Shown here piece by piece: positions 37,446 to 46,112 of a stretch of DNA of 64,000 bases (positions are counted from its first letter, which is position 1; each line of letters begins with the position of its first letter). Source of the DNA: Acinetobacter sp. WCHAc010034 (GTDB lineage Bacteria; Pseudomonadota; Gammaproteobacteria; Pseudomonadales; Moraxellaceae); NCBI RefSeq assembly GCF_001696615.3, contig NZ_CP032279.1, positions 2,356,001 to 2,420,000 of the forward strand. The letters are read 5' to 3'. The notes under the pieces were generated by a model. It made no database searches. It was given only the letters and a program-made list of their open reading frames with translations, and had not been told where the DNA came from. The translations under genes were made by a program, and so were the position numbers.

Positions 37446-39506
37446 TTATGATGCGTTCGTCCAACCCTGATGGCGCAGCAGCGCATCTATTTTTGGCTCG
37501 CGTCCGCGGAAATTGACAAATGCGTCAAGCGCGGCGTCTTTTCCGCCAACTGCCAGGATAAAGCGGCGGAACTCCTGCCCGGTCTGTGTATTGAAAATTC
37601 CTTCATTTTCAAAGCGGTCAAAGGCATCGCTGGCCAAAACTTCGGCCCATTTATAGGAGTAGTAGCCGGCTGCGTAGCCGCCTGCAAAAATATGGCTGAA
37701 GCCGTGCTGGAAGCGGTTATAGCTGGCTGCCGGCGCTACGGCGTATTTGGCGCGGATCTCATCCAGCACCGCTTGAATCTGCGCAGCATTCAGCGCCGGC
37801 GTCTGCTTGTGAATGTTTAAGTCAAACAGGGCAAATTCAATCTGGCGCAGAGTCTGCATGCCGGACTGGAAGAAGCGCGCATCCAGCAGGGCGGCCAGCA
37901 GTTCCTGCGGCAGGGCCTGCCGGCTTTCGATATGCTCGCTCAGCAAATCGAGGCTTTCTTTGTCCCAGGTCCAGAATTCCATGAACTGGCTTGGCAGCTC
38001 AACCGCATCCCATGCCACGCCGTGCGTGCCCGCGACGGCAATGTTGTCGACTTCGGTCAGCATATGGTGCAGGCCGTGGCCGAATTCATGGAATAAGGTA
38101 TTCACTTCATCATGGGTGAGCAGCGCTGGCTGATCGCCCACAGGCGGAGTAAAGTTGCAGACCATGTAGCAAATCGGTTTCTGCAGGCCATTTCCGGTCT
38201 GCATGCGCGAGCGGAAGCCGCTCATCCATGCGCCACCGCGCTTGCCGCTGCGGGCATACAGGTCAAAGTAGAAGCCGCCAAGGACACTGCCTTGCTCTTC
38301 CAGTTCAAAATAGCGCGCATCGGGGTGCCAGACCGGCGCTTCGCGCTCGACAATATTGATGCCGTACAGGCGGCTGACAATGCTGAACAGGCCCTGCAGG
38401 ATTTTAGGCGCCGGGAAGTAGGGCTTCAGGGCTTCCTGCGACAGATTGAACTGGCGCATTTTCAGCTTCTCAGAATAGTAGCCGGTATCCCACGGCTGCA
38501 GGTCTGCAATGCCGTCTTCGGCAGCCATGGCTTTCAGCTCGGCAATTTCCTGTTCGGCCGGCTTGCGGGCATGTTCCGCCAAATCAATCAGGAATTGATG
38601 CACCGTGGCCACATCCGGCGCCATCTTGCTGGCCAAGGAAAATTCGGCATAGCTGCCGAAGCCCAGCAGCTGCGCCATTTCCTGACGCAGGCTGAGGATT
38701 TCCTCCATGACCGGGGTGTTGTCAAATTCCGGATTGCCTTGCTCGGAGGCCCGGGTGGTGTAGGCTCTATACAGTTCTTCACGCAGTCCGCGGTCCGCCG
38801 CATAGGTCATAATGGCCATGTAGGACGGAATATCCAGTGTGGCTGCCGGCTGCTGCAGTCCGCGCTGCTGGCCGTACTGCTGCAGCAGGGCAATGCTGCT
38901 TTGCGGCAGGCCTTTCAGCTGCGCATCGGCCAGCGGTTTGCAATAGGCTTGAGTGGCGTCCAGCACATGATTGGAAAAGTCTGAGGACAGCTGCGACAGG
39001 CGCGCCGAAATTTCCGCATAGCGCTTTTTGGCTTCGCCTTCCAAGGCTACGCCGGACAGCTTGAAGTCGCGCAGGGCTAGCTTGATGGCGCTTTGCTGGG
39101 CTGCCGGCAGCGCGGCGAAGGCGTCCGAATCCTGCACCTGCTGATAGGTTTGATACAGCGCCGTGTGCTGGCCGAGTTCGGTATAGTATTTGCTGAGGGC
39201 CGGCAGCAGCGACTGGTAGACTTCGCGGGTTTCGGTGTTGTTCATCACCGCATTGAGGTGCGACAGCACGCCCCAGGATTCGCTTAAGTTGTTTTCCAGC
39301 AAATCGACCTGAGCTAATACGCTGAGCTGCGCCTGAATGGTGTCCGGCACGGCAGCCAGCTGTTTTAAAAACGTTTGCCCCTGCTGAATGGCCTGTTCAA
39401 TCTGCGCTTTCAGCTGATCCAAGGTGATTTGATCGAACTGCGGTACAGGCAAGGTCGCCTTTTCTAATGTCATTGCTTCAGCCAGTTTATCTTTTAAGTT
39501 ACTCAT
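37446..39506 (-). CDS. prlC: Oligopeptidase A (PrlC)
   Basis: A cytoplasmic zinc metallopeptidase of the M3 family that degrades signal peptides and other oligopeptides. The HEFGHGLHHM motif carries the HExxH zinc ligands, and the downstream Glu lies in the GTHGVAWDAVELPSQ segment. Length about 686 residues matches the family (E. coli 680). The start at SNLKDKLAEAMTL is preferred to the longer frame at 39536 because it matches family starts, though no clear Shine-Dalgarno is seen. It is the first gene of a likely prlC-yheV-coiled-coil unit. Confidence 0.95.
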   Translation of the reverse strand: MSNLKDKLAEAMTLEKATLPVPQFDQITLDQLKAQIEQAIQQGQTFLKQLAAVPDTIQAQLSVLAQVDLLENNLSESWGVLSHLNAVMNNTETREVYQSLLPALSKYYTELGQHTALYQTYQQVQDSDAFAALPAAQQSAIKLALRDFKLSGVALEGEAKKRYAEISARLSQLSSDFSNHVLDATQAYCKPLADAQLKGLPQSSIALLQQYGQQRGLQQPAATLDIPSYMAIMTYAADRGLREELYRAYTTRASEQGNPEFDNTPVMEEILSLRQEMAQLLGFGSYAEFSLASKMAPDVATVHQFLIDLAEHARKPAEQEIAELKAMAAEDGIADLQPWDTGYYSEKLKMRQFNLSQEALKPYFPAPKILQGLFSIVSRLYGINIVEREAPVWHPDARYFELEEQGSVLGGFYFDLYARSGKRGGAWMSGFRSRMQTGNGLQKPICYMVCNFTPPVGDQPALLTHDEVNTLFHEFGHGLHHMLTEVDNIAVAGTHGVAWDAVELPSQFMEFWTWDKESLDLLSEHIESRQALPQELLAALLDARFFQSGMQTLRQIEFALFDLNIHKQTPALNAAQIQAVLDEIRAKYAVAPAASYNRFQHGFSHIFAGGYAAGYYSYKWAEVLASDAFDRFENEGIFNTQTGQEFRRFILAVGGKDAALDAFVNFRGREPKIDALLRHQGWTNAS

Positions 39507-39550
39507 AGATGTCGGGGCCGCCATGCGGGAAATCAAGGCTCGGCATGGAT

Positions 39551-39715
39551 TTATTGCGCTTTATTCTCCGGCGGTTTTTTGATGTGAATGCCCTTGATTT
39601 CATGAATATAGGCGCCGAGCGGGCTTTCACTCAGGCTCAGCTGGAGCAGGGTCTTTGATGCTGCATCTGCTGATATTCGGGCTGGCGTTAAAGCGAAAAC
39701 CGGAGCGCTGCGCGT
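39551..39715 (-). pseudogene. C-terminal coding remnant, family not recognised
   Basis: A frame open for 54 codons and closed by TAA at 39551-39553 reads like real protein: ISADAASKTLLQLSLSE then SPLGAYIHEIKGIHIKK. It has no plausible start codon, being bounded by a TGA at 39716-39718. It could be the 3-prime tail of a deleted gene. Identification is low confidence. Confidence 0.3.
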
Positions 39716-40290
39716 TCACTGAAGCTATTTTCTGCTGTTTTTACAGCTGAAGTGTATAACTAAATTCCAAAGTCTATGAATCATTACCTATAAAATATGA
39801 CTGCGCTGGATTTTAGCTGCGTTAACTACTTCGACAATTAACGATAACGCTTGCACTGCCTCATTTTTGCTTTAGAAATTTAGATGCCTTTGCGCAGGCA
39901 AATCCCGACTTTGGAAAGACCCAAAGTCGGCAAAAGTCTTTTGTTGCCCATACACGGCATCCTGAGCTGGTTTTAAGCACTGCTTTAAAATGCAGCGCAA
40001 GGATGGGCAACGTGCGGCATCCATGCCGCACTCGCGTATCCAGCGTTTATTTGATGCTAGGGCCTAGAAAACTCGAAGCTGAAGGAATTTCCGCGGAGTC
40101 GTTTAAAAAACTTAGCCATCATATAGTTGAGTTTTGAAATCCGTATCACACATAATCTCCCATAAAATATGCTTTCATTAGATTTTGTATGTGGCAGCTA
40201 TTTAGATAATTGGCTATACAGTGCGGATGGCTAGCTGATCAGATTGAGCTAAAGCAGCGCAATAAAGCAGACAGGCAAACTCAGCAGAAT

Positions 40291-40313
40291 AAAAAAGAGC
40301 GCCGAAGCGCTCT
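40291..40313 (-). terminator. Terminator of rnr
   Basis: A 7-bp stem AGAGCGC/GCGCTCT (40296-40302 with 40307-40313), CGAA loop, with six A before it on the plus strand giving a U tract on the minus-strand RNA. Confidence 0.85.
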
Positions 40314-40329
40314 CTTTAAAGCTGGAAAA

Positions 40330-42786
40330 TTACTCAGTCTTGGCTTTCGCGTTGGACTTTTTCTTTTTCGCCTTGGCTTTTTTCTTCACTTTATCTTTAG
40401 CCTTTGCTTCAGATTTGCCTGAAGATTTTTTAGCAGGCTTTGCGCCGTATGAACTGGGTTTGGATTTGGACTTTTTTTTGCGAAAGGGACGGTCTCCATC
40501 TTCACCGGGATTCGCTTTGGCGCGTTCAGTAAACACTTCCTCTTTGGCTTCAGCGCGCGGCGCAGGCTTGGCCTCACTGCGAAGCGCCGGTTTGGCGGTG
40601 CGCGGCGCGCGGCTGCGCACGGGGCGGCCCGCATGAGTCAGCTGCTGCAGCAGTTCAAAGTCAATTTTGCGCTCTTCAAGATTTACGCCGGCGACTTTAA
40701 TTTTAACTTCGTCGCCTAGGCTGAAGGTTTGCCCATGGCCTTGGCCAACCAGGCTCTGGCTTGGCTGATCAAAAGCAAAGAAGTCATCGCCCAGCTGGCT
40801 GACATGAATCATGCCGTCCACATATAAGTCTTTCAGGGTCACGAACAGGCCAAATTCTGCAACGGCGGAAATCGTCCCGATAAACTCTTCACCCAAATGC
40901 TGCTTCATATAATGGCATTTCAGCCAGGTCGTGACAGAGCGCGAGGCTTCGTCTGCGCGCCGTTCAGTGGCGGAGAAGTGCTCGCCGGCGTCATCCAGCG
41001 CAGCGCCGGAAAGCGGATAAGGCTTTTTCTTCAGCTGAGCTTTAATGGCGCGGTGCAGCAGCAGGTCAGGGTAGCGGCGGATTGGCGAAGTGAAGTGCGT
41101 ATAGGCTTCATAAGCCAGGCCGAAGTGGCCTGAGTTGCTGGCGCCGTAATAGGCCTGCATCATGGAGCGCAGCAGCACCGCATGAATGCTTGGCGCATCA
41201 ATGCGGTCTTTGGTGGCTTCAATTACCGCCTGATAGTCCGCCTGCGTCGGCTGTTCAGGGAAATTCATGCCCAGCAGCTTCACGAAGTCGCGGACTTTCT
41301 GAATGCGCGAGAACTCCGGCGGCTCATGCACGCGGTACAGCATTGGAATTTCATTCTTCAATGCATAGTCGGCGGCAGCGACGTTGGCCAGCAGCATGCA
41401 TTCTTCAATCAGCTTGTGCGCATCGTTGCGCGAACGCGGCAGGATTTCCTTGATGCCGCCCAGCTCGTCAAAAGTCATATAGGTTTCGACGGTTTCAAAT
41501 TCCATAGCGTGGCGTTCTGCGCGCAAGCCTTTCAGCACCTGATACAGCTGGAACAGGGTATTCAGGGATTTGCGCACATCGCGGTTTTCCGGAACCGCGC
41601 TGCCGTCGCCTTCAAAATACTGCGCCACCTGCGTATAGGTCAGGCGCGCTTGGGAATGCATCACCGAAGGGTAGAACTCAAAACCGGTCACGCGCCCGGC
41701 GCGGGACAGTTTCAAATCGCAGACCATGCACAGGCGGTCAACATCCGGATTCAAAGAGCACAGGCCATTCGACAGCGCTTCAGGCAGCATCGGCAGCACA
41801 TAATGCGGGAAGTAGACCGAGGTGCCGCGCTCCTGCGCTTCATCATCCAAAGGCTTGCCGACCCGCACATAATGGCTGACGTCGGCAATTGCAACCACCA
41901 CGCGGTAGCCGCCGCCTGGGCGCTTTTCCGCATATACGGCATCGTCAAAGTCGCGGGCATCTTCGCCGTCAATGGTGACTAAAGGCAGGTCGCGCAGGTC
42001 AATGCGGCCTTCGCGGTCCTGCGCGGAAGGCTCTTTAAAGCTTTCGGCTTCCTGAATCACTTCTTCAGGGAATTCATACGGCAGGCCGTATTCCAGAATA
42101 GTTTGCGGAATAATGATTTCGGTATCGGCTTTGTCCGCCATGGACTGCACAATATGGCCCGTGGCGAATTCTTCCTTGGTTGGATAGCTGTCAATGGCGA
42201 CCCGGACCGAATCGCCCAGATTGACTTTGGCATGCTCAATCAGCTCTTTTTCCAAAGTGATCGGCTGATGCGCATTCGGGCTGGCTGGCTGAATAAAGTA
42301 TTCGCCGTCATGAATGGAGACTTTGCCGATGATTTCCTTGACGCGGTGCTGCAGCACTTCGCTGATAAAGCCCCAGGCTTTGCCTTTGCGGTCAACAGAA
42401 GTCTGGCGCACTTTAATGCGGTCGCCGTTGAACACCTGGCGCAGCTCGCGCTCAGGCAGCAGCAGGTCATCCTGGCCTGAAATATTGGCTGTGCCCATGC
42501 CTTTAGAATTGATATAAACCGTCGCTTCATGGGTCGGCTGCTCTTCCGCCAGCTGAAATTTAAAGCCGTCTTTCATCAGCTGTCCATCACGCACCATGGC
42601 AATTAAGCGGTGGCTCAGGGCATCAATGCTTTTCTGATCGGCCATTTCAAAGTGTTCGACAAAATCCGCATGCGACAATGCAGTTTTCTGCTGTTCAATA
42701 GTGTCCAAAATCAGCTTGCGGCTGGGAATTGGATTTTCATAGCGTTCGGCTTCAGCTTTTGCTTCAGGGTCGACCCAATTTTTCAT
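40330..42786 (-). CDS. rnr: Ribonuclease R
   Basis: A processive 3-to-5 exoribonuclease able to degrade structured RNA, important in quality control and cold stress. The 818 residues show N-terminal cold-shock/winged-helix regions, the catalytic RNB domain (IDGEDARDFDDAVYAEKR, with the Asp cluster that binds Mg), EECMLLANVAAA and HFTSPIRRYPDLLLHR, an S1 domain (EFGLFVTLKDLYVDGMIHVSQLGDD), and a long Lys/Ala-rich basic C-terminal tail. The family and its domains are all intact. Confidence 0.97.
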   Translation of the reverse strand: MKNWVDPEAKAEAERYENPIPSRKLILDTIEQQKTALSHADFVEHFEMADQKSIDALSHRLIAMVRDGQLMKDGFKFQLAEEQPTHEATVYINSKGMGTANISGQDDLLLPERELRQVFNGDRIKVRQTSVDRKGKAWGFISEVLQHRVKEIIGKVSIHDGEYFIQPASPNAHQPITLEKELIEHAKVNLGDSVRVAIDSYPTKEEFATGHIVQSMADKADTEIIIPQTILEYGLPYEFPEEVIQEAESFKEPSAQDREGRIDLRDLPLVTIDGEDARDFDDAVYAEKRPGGGYRVVVAIADVSHYVRVGKPLDDEAQERGTSVYFPHYVLPMLPEALSNGLCSLNPDVDRLCMVCDLKLSRAGRVTGFEFYPSVMHSQARLTYTQVAQYFEGDGSAVPENRDVRKSLNTLFQLYQVLKGLRAERHAMEFETVETYMTFDELGGIKEILPRSRNDAHKLIEECMLLANVAAADYALKNEIPMLYRVHEPPEFSRIQKVRDFVKLLGMNFPEQPTQADYQAVIEATKDRIDAPSIHAVLLRSMMQAYYGASNSGHFGLAYEAYTHFTSPIRRYPDLLLHRAIKAQLKKKPYPLSGAALDDAGEHFSATERRADEASRSVTTWLKCHYMKQHLGEEFIGTISAVAEFGLFVTLKDLYVDGMIHVSQLGDDFFAFDQPSQSLVGQGHGQTFSLGDEVKIKVAGVNLEERKIDFELLQQLTHAGRPVRSRAPRTAKPALRSEAKPAPRAEAKEEVFTERAKANPGEDGDRPFRKKKSKSKPSSYGAKPAKKSSGKSEAKAKDKVKKKAKAKKKKSNAKAKTE

Positions 42787-43011
42787 AATGTCTTTGGCTT
42801 CAAGTCAGAAGGTTAGGTTTAGCATAAGACATGCAGCGGGATACTGCACGCAAATGATTGCAATATTGTATTTTAAATTGGCATTTTACGGCGTTTGCAG
42901 TTTTTATGGACGGGATTGCCGGTTTTTTTGCCGGTTTAGCGCGAAATGCTGCGGAATTGCTTAAAAAGTATTTAATTGAGCAGAAATATGCAAAAAAGAT
43001 CGGCTCTGAGC

Positions 43012-43040
43012 TTGCAGCGCATGGGCGAAGTTTGTATTAT
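43012..43040 (+). promoter_or_regulatory. Promoter of the tRNA-Ser/Arg/Arg unit
   Basis: TTGCAG (43012-43017), a 17-bp spacer and TATTAT (43035-43040), just 14 bp before the tRNA-Ser gene, followed by a GC-rich discriminator as in stringently controlled stable RNA promoters. Confidence 0.78.
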
Positions 43041-43053
43041 GGCCGCACGTTAC

Positions 43054-43144
43054 GGTGAGATGGGTGAGTGGCTGAAACCACGTCCCTGCTAAGGACGCAT
43101 ATCCATTACGGGTATCGAGGGTTCGAATCCCTCTCTCACCGCCA
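43054..43144 (+). tRNA. tRNA-Ser (anticodon GCT)
   Basis: 91 nt with the GGTGAGA/TCTCACC acceptor stem, a long variable arm typical of serine tRNA, a GGTTCGAATCC T-loop and an encoded CCA end. The loop CTGCTAA gives anticodon GCT, decoding AGC and AGU. Confidence 0.97.
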
Positions 43145-43158
43145 ACTTTACTTATGTC

Positions 43159-43235
43159 GCGCTCATAGCTCAGCTGGATAGAGCACTTGGCTACGAACTA
43201 AGGGGTCGGGAGTTCGAATCTCTCTGAGCGCACCA
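43159..43235 (+). tRNA. tRNA-Arg (anticodon ACG), copy 1
   Basis: 77 nt with GCGCTCA/TGAGCGC acceptor stem, D-arm, anticodon loop CTACGAA (ACG; A34 becomes inosine to read CGU, CGC, CGA), T-arm and encoded CCA. It is 14 bp after the tRNA-Ser gene and should be cotranscribed. Confidence 0.97.
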
Positions 43236-43283
43236 ATAAGTAAACTGTATGTAACGCACTGCCTGAATTGGCACACAAGTAAT

Positions 43284-43360
43284 GCGCTCATAGCTCAGCT
43301 GGATAGAGCACTTGGCTACGAACTAAGGGGTCGGGAGTTCGAATCTCTCTGAGCGCACCA
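43284..43360 (+). tRNA. tRNA-Arg (anticodon ACG), copy 2
   Basis: Identical in sequence to copy 1 across all 77 nt, 48 bp further on. A terminator follows at 43373-43397. Confidence 0.97.
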
Positions 43361-43372
43361 ACTTGAACAATC

Positions 43373-43397
43373 AACCGCTTTTACAGCGGTTTTTTTG
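43373..43397 (+). terminator. Terminator of the tRNA-Ser/Arg/Arg unit
   Basis: AACCGCT/AGCGGTT stem (43373-43379 with 43385-43391), TTTAC loop and seven T. Confidence 0.9.
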
Positions 43398-43585
43398 TGC
43401 CTGAAATTTGGCGCTTGCGGCAGCGCGCAGGAAAACAGCCTGCGCGGGGCTGTCATAAGATGGATCAATACGCGCTAAAGCGGCCAGAGGACAGGGCCGG
43501 CCTGCAAATTTGGCGGTAAAATCGCCGCTCAAGGCGCGGTATGGCTAAATACTAGGCGTTCAAGCGGATTTGGCTGAATTGCCTC

Positions 43586-43613
43586 TTAACAAACTGAAAA
43601 AATCCCGTATAAT
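43586..43613 (+). promoter_or_regulatory. Promoter of tRNA-Arg copy 3
   Basis: TTAACA (43586-43591), a 16-bp spacer and a perfect TATAAT (43608-43613), followed by a GC-rich discriminator and the tRNA 18 bp later. It makes copy 3 an independent transcript. Confidence 0.87.
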
Positions 43614-43631
43614 GCACCTCATCAAGACATC

Positions 43632-43708
43632 GCGCTCATAGCTCAGCTGGATAGAGCACTTGGCTACGAACTAAGGGGTCGGGAGTTCGAATCTCTCTGA
43701 GCGCACCA
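43632..43708 (+). tRNA. tRNA-Arg (anticodon ACG), copy 3
   Basis: Identical to copies 1 and 2 over its 77 nt. It has its own promoter and a terminator (43724-43752) with AAACCGCA/TGCGGTTT stem. Confidence 0.97.
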
Positions 43709-43723
43709 ACTTGATCAAGTCTT

Positions 43724-43752
43724 AAAAACCGCACATTGATGCGGTTTTTTTG
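43724..43752 (+). terminator. Terminator of tRNA-Arg copy 3
   Basis: A stem of about nine pairs (43725-43733 with 43740-43748) with a CATTGA loop and a T tract. Confidence 0.88.
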
Positions 43753-43908
43753 CGTCTGGGCAATGGAAAATAAATATAAGTTTCCGGCTGATGCGGTTTC
43801 GCCGCGGTCACGCCGGGCATATGGCTGAAATTGGAAAAAGAATAAGGAAAATGCGCAATCTGGTGTAGTATTCAGCTTAATTTATATGAATTATGTACTG
43901 ATAAGCAT

Positions 43909-44406
43909 ATGTCTGACACTCAACCCGCATTATCGCTGCGCTATTTTCTGAATCTGGAGGAGTCGCAGGACGGCTTTGCCTTGGCGACGTTTGGCAAAAA
44001 GCAGTTTACCCGCTTTATCACCCCGGTCATCAGCCTGGCGATTATCGGCTGGGGCTTTTATCTGGGCTTCAATGGCGTTGGCCGCTACTATGTGGCGCTG
44101 GGCACGTTCTTCCTGATCATGCAGATCTTAATGCGCTACTGGTTCCTGCCGATGATGTTCAAGCGCCAGTTTGTCAAATATCAATTCGGCAAAAGCGAGC
44201 AGGGCATTGACCTGTATCAGGACTATGGCGAACTGCATGCCAATGGCCGAAAGAACACTTTCAATTATGCCGAAGTGGCCAATTTCGCTTCCGGCAAGCT
44301 GACCTATATGCTGGAAATGAAAAACCGCACCGTGGTGATTGTGCCGAAGCGCGCATTCCAGAATCCAGCCGATCAGGCCATATTTGAAAACACCTTTAAA
44401 AAGTAA
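43909..44406 (+). CDS. YcxB-like membrane protein
   Basis: A 165-residue protein with two transmembrane helices (about 40-58 and 64-82) and a C-terminal soluble domain. The order (short N-term, two TM helices, then a beta-rich domain with DYGELHANG, NYAEV and YMLEMKNRTVVIVPKRAF) fits the YcxB-like family (PF14317), which has no known function; residues such as VPKRAF recur in that family. It stands upstream of the FAH gene, 28 bp apart, and may be cotranscribed with it. Confidence 0.7.
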   Translation: MSDTQPALSLRYFLNLEESQDGFALATFGKKQFTRFITPVISLAIIGWGFYLGFNGVGRYYVALGTFFLIMQILMRYWFLPMMFKRQFVKYQFGKSEQGIDLYQDYGELHANGRKNTFNYAEVANFASGKLTYMLEMKNRTVVIVPKRAFQNPADQAIFENTFKK

Positions 44407-44434
44407 GCAGCGCTAAGGCGGCAAGGGGAAAATC

Positions 44435-45076
44435 ATGAATGCACGTCCATCAAAAATTGTCTGCGTTGGCCGCAGCTATGCAGACCATGCAAGAGAACTG
44501 GGCAATGCCGTGCCGGACCGCCCTGTTTTATTCATCAAGCCGCCCAGCGCATTGAGTTCTCTGCAGGACGGCATTGCATGGAATACTGCCTTAGGCAGCT
44601 GCCATTATGAATGTGAATTGTCTTTGCGCATTGACCGTCCGCTGAAGGCTGAAACCGATCCGCTCAAAGCTTTGGAAGCTGTAGGCGCGGTAACTTTGGG
44701 TCTGGATTTGACCCTGCGTGATCTGCAGGATGAGCTGAAGCAAAAGGGCCATCCGTGGGAACGCGCCAAAGCCTATGATGGCTCATGCATTCTGTCAGAT
44801 TGGATTGCAGCCGGTGAGGCGGTGAGTGACTGGAATAATGTGCATTACACCCTGCATGTAAATGATGCGCTGCGCCAAAAAGGCGATACATCGCATTTGA
44901 TTTTTGACATCGGCGCGCTGCTGGCGGAGATCAGCCAAGTGTTTACTTTGGAAGCCGGCGATGTGGTGATGACCGGCACTCCGGCAGGCGTGGCTGCGCT
45001 GCAGCCCGGCGATCAGCTGAAGCTGACGCTGCAAGGCAAGGCGCAGGATTATGTCTGGAATACTTTTGTGAAGTAA
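44435..45076 (+). CDS. Fumarylacetoacetate hydrolase-family protein
   Basis: A 213-residue single-domain FAH fold enzyme. CVGRSYADHARELGN opens the chain; YECELSLRID and LDLTLRDLQD contain the metal-binding Glu/Glu/Asp region, and MTGTPAGVAAL closes the site. Members of this size (YcgM-like) act on acylpyruvates or decarboxylate oxaloacetate; the true substrate cannot be told from sequence. It is followed at 45096-45121 by a strong terminator and is 28 bp after the YcxB-like gene. Confidence 0.88.
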   Translation: MNARPSKIVCVGRSYADHARELGNAVPDRPVLFIKPPSALSSLQDGIAWNTALGSCHYECELSLRIDRPLKAETDPLKALEAVGAVTLGLDLTLRDLQDELKQKGHPWERAKAYDGSCILSDWIAAGEAVSDWNNVHYTLHVNDALRQKGDTSHLIFDIGALLAEISQVFTLEAGDVVMTGTPAGVAALQPGDQLKLTLQGKAQDYVWNTFVK

Positions 45077-45095
45077 GTGATAAATGGCGGAAACA

Positions 45096-45121
45096 GGACT
45101 GCAATGCTGCAGTCCTTTTTT
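45096..45121 (+). terminator. Terminator after the FAH gene
   Basis: GGACTGCA/TGCAGTCC (45096-45103 with 45108-45115), four-base loop and six T. Confidence 0.92.
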
Positions 45122-45151
45122 ATGCCGAATAATTGCGTTGCCAGACGGCGT

Positions 45152-46021
45152 TCACTGCGCAGCTGCGCTGTCAGTTCCCTCCAGATTCCGCCTGCCATTT
45201 TCAGCGCTGCCCTGCATGTCAAATGGGCGGGCCTGATCTGCGTCAATATTGGAAGAACGGTTTTTTGAAGCGCCATTGAACATGTTTTCATATTCTTTGG
45301 GCGTGAGGTAAATCTGATTGCGGCCTGAAATTTTATTTTTGCCGCTGATATAGGCGCCTGAAGTGTTCCAGGCGCGCGGTATTTTAACCTGATTTTTATC
45401 AATATGGTACAGATAGGCATTATAGCTGCCGGCAGTTAGGTAAAAAGGCGGATAAGGGGCGACATGGCCGTAAATTGTATTTTTGGATCTGTGATGCGCC
45501 ATGACTGCGCCGCGCCGCAAGCGCTCCTGAAAAACTTTTTGAGCCAGTAAGCAGCCTTGCCGGGCAGAGCGCTCATACCAGCGCATTGCCAGATGCGGGT
45601 CTTCAATCAGCCCCAATCCCATGTCATGCATCCACGCGGCTGCATACTGCGCCTGCGCGTCACCCTGCCTGGCCTGCAGGTAAATCCAGCTGGCCAGCAG
45701 GCTGTTGCCTTTATCCAGCTGTTCAGAAAGGAAAAGGTCTGCCTCCGCATTGCCTTGCAGCGCCTGCCGGCGCAGCCATTGAAAGGCATCGGCATTGCCC
45801 TGCAGGGCAGCTTTCCGGCGCCAGTGCAGGCTTTGCCCGGGATCTTTTGCTGTGCCTTTGCCTTGCTCATAGTATTGCCCCAGCTGCGCCTGCGCCGCGG
45901 CGCTGCCGGATTGCGCCGCTTTCAAGGCGGACTGAAAGGCTTTCTCATCGGCTGAACTGCAGCCTGTAAGCAGCGCGCTGCTGAGGCAAAGCAGGCATAA
46001 GGCGGAGGCTGTAATTTTCAT
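45152..46021 (-). CDS. Lipoprotein with Sel1-like repeats
   Basis: A 289-residue lipoprotein: the signal ends in LLTGC. Residues about 45-180 hold four or five Sel1-like helical repeats (AQAQLGQYYEQGKGTAKD, AQYAAAWMHDMGLGLIED), a helical scaffold used for protein-protein contacts at the envelope. The C-terminal 110 residues are Asn/Tyr/Ser-rich with no recognised domain (VAPYPPFYLTAGSYNAYLY). It may be an outer-membrane or periplasmic adaptor. It ends convergent with the FAH gene, with the terminator between. Confidence 0.82.
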   Translation of the reverse strand: MKITASALCLLCLSSALLTGCSSADEKAFQSALKAAQSGSAAAQAQLGQYYEQGKGTAKDPGQSLHWRRKAALQGNADAFQWLRRQALQGNAEADLFLSEQLDKGNSLLASWIYLQARQGDAQAQYAAAWMHDMGLGLIEDPHLAMRWYERSARQGCLLAQKVFQERLRRGAVMAHHRSKNTIYGHVAPYPPFYLTAGSYNAYLYHIDKNQVKIPRAWNTSGAYISGKNKISGRNQIYLTPKEYENMFNGASKNRSSNIDADQARPFDMQGSAENGRRNLEGTDSAAAQ

Positions 46022-46112
46022 TGCCGTGACTGTTTTTAGATTTATATTTGCACATCATATACAGTCTGCTTTTAGAGTAAATACAGGAAAATAAATAATT
46101 TCAGCGCAGGCT

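Larger units (their letters stand above)
39507..40329. other. Gene-poor stretch of about 800 bp with nested palindromes
   Basis: No full gene is visible. Items seen: a short coding remnant (39551-39715), a perfect 10-bp hairpin CCGACTTTGG/CCAAAGTCGG (39905-39914 with 39921-39930), an inverted pair TTGCCCAT/ATGGGCAA (39944-39951 with 40003-40010) and a palindrome TGCGGCAT-CC-ATGCCGCA (40013-40030). The last 40 bp hold the rnr terminator. These palindromes may form one extended folded repeat. Confidence 0.45.

Noticed and set aside
38112..38984. Open frame of 290 codons antisense to prlC
   Set aside because: It overlaps the M3 catalytic region on the other strand and its product is low-complexity Ala/Leu/Gln/His-rich without motifs.
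41182..41982. Long open frame antisense to rnr (about 266 codons)
   Set aside because: The RNB domain of rnr explains this DNA; the antisense frame has shadow composition only.
42858..43058. Open frame of 66 codons running into tRNA-Ser
   Set aside because: It overlaps the tRNA promoter and the tRNA start; no sequence support.
43159..43708. Repeated 77-bp units as a CRISPR or mobile repeat
   Set aside because: Each unit is a complete tRNA-Arg cloverleaf with CCA; spacers differ widely in length.
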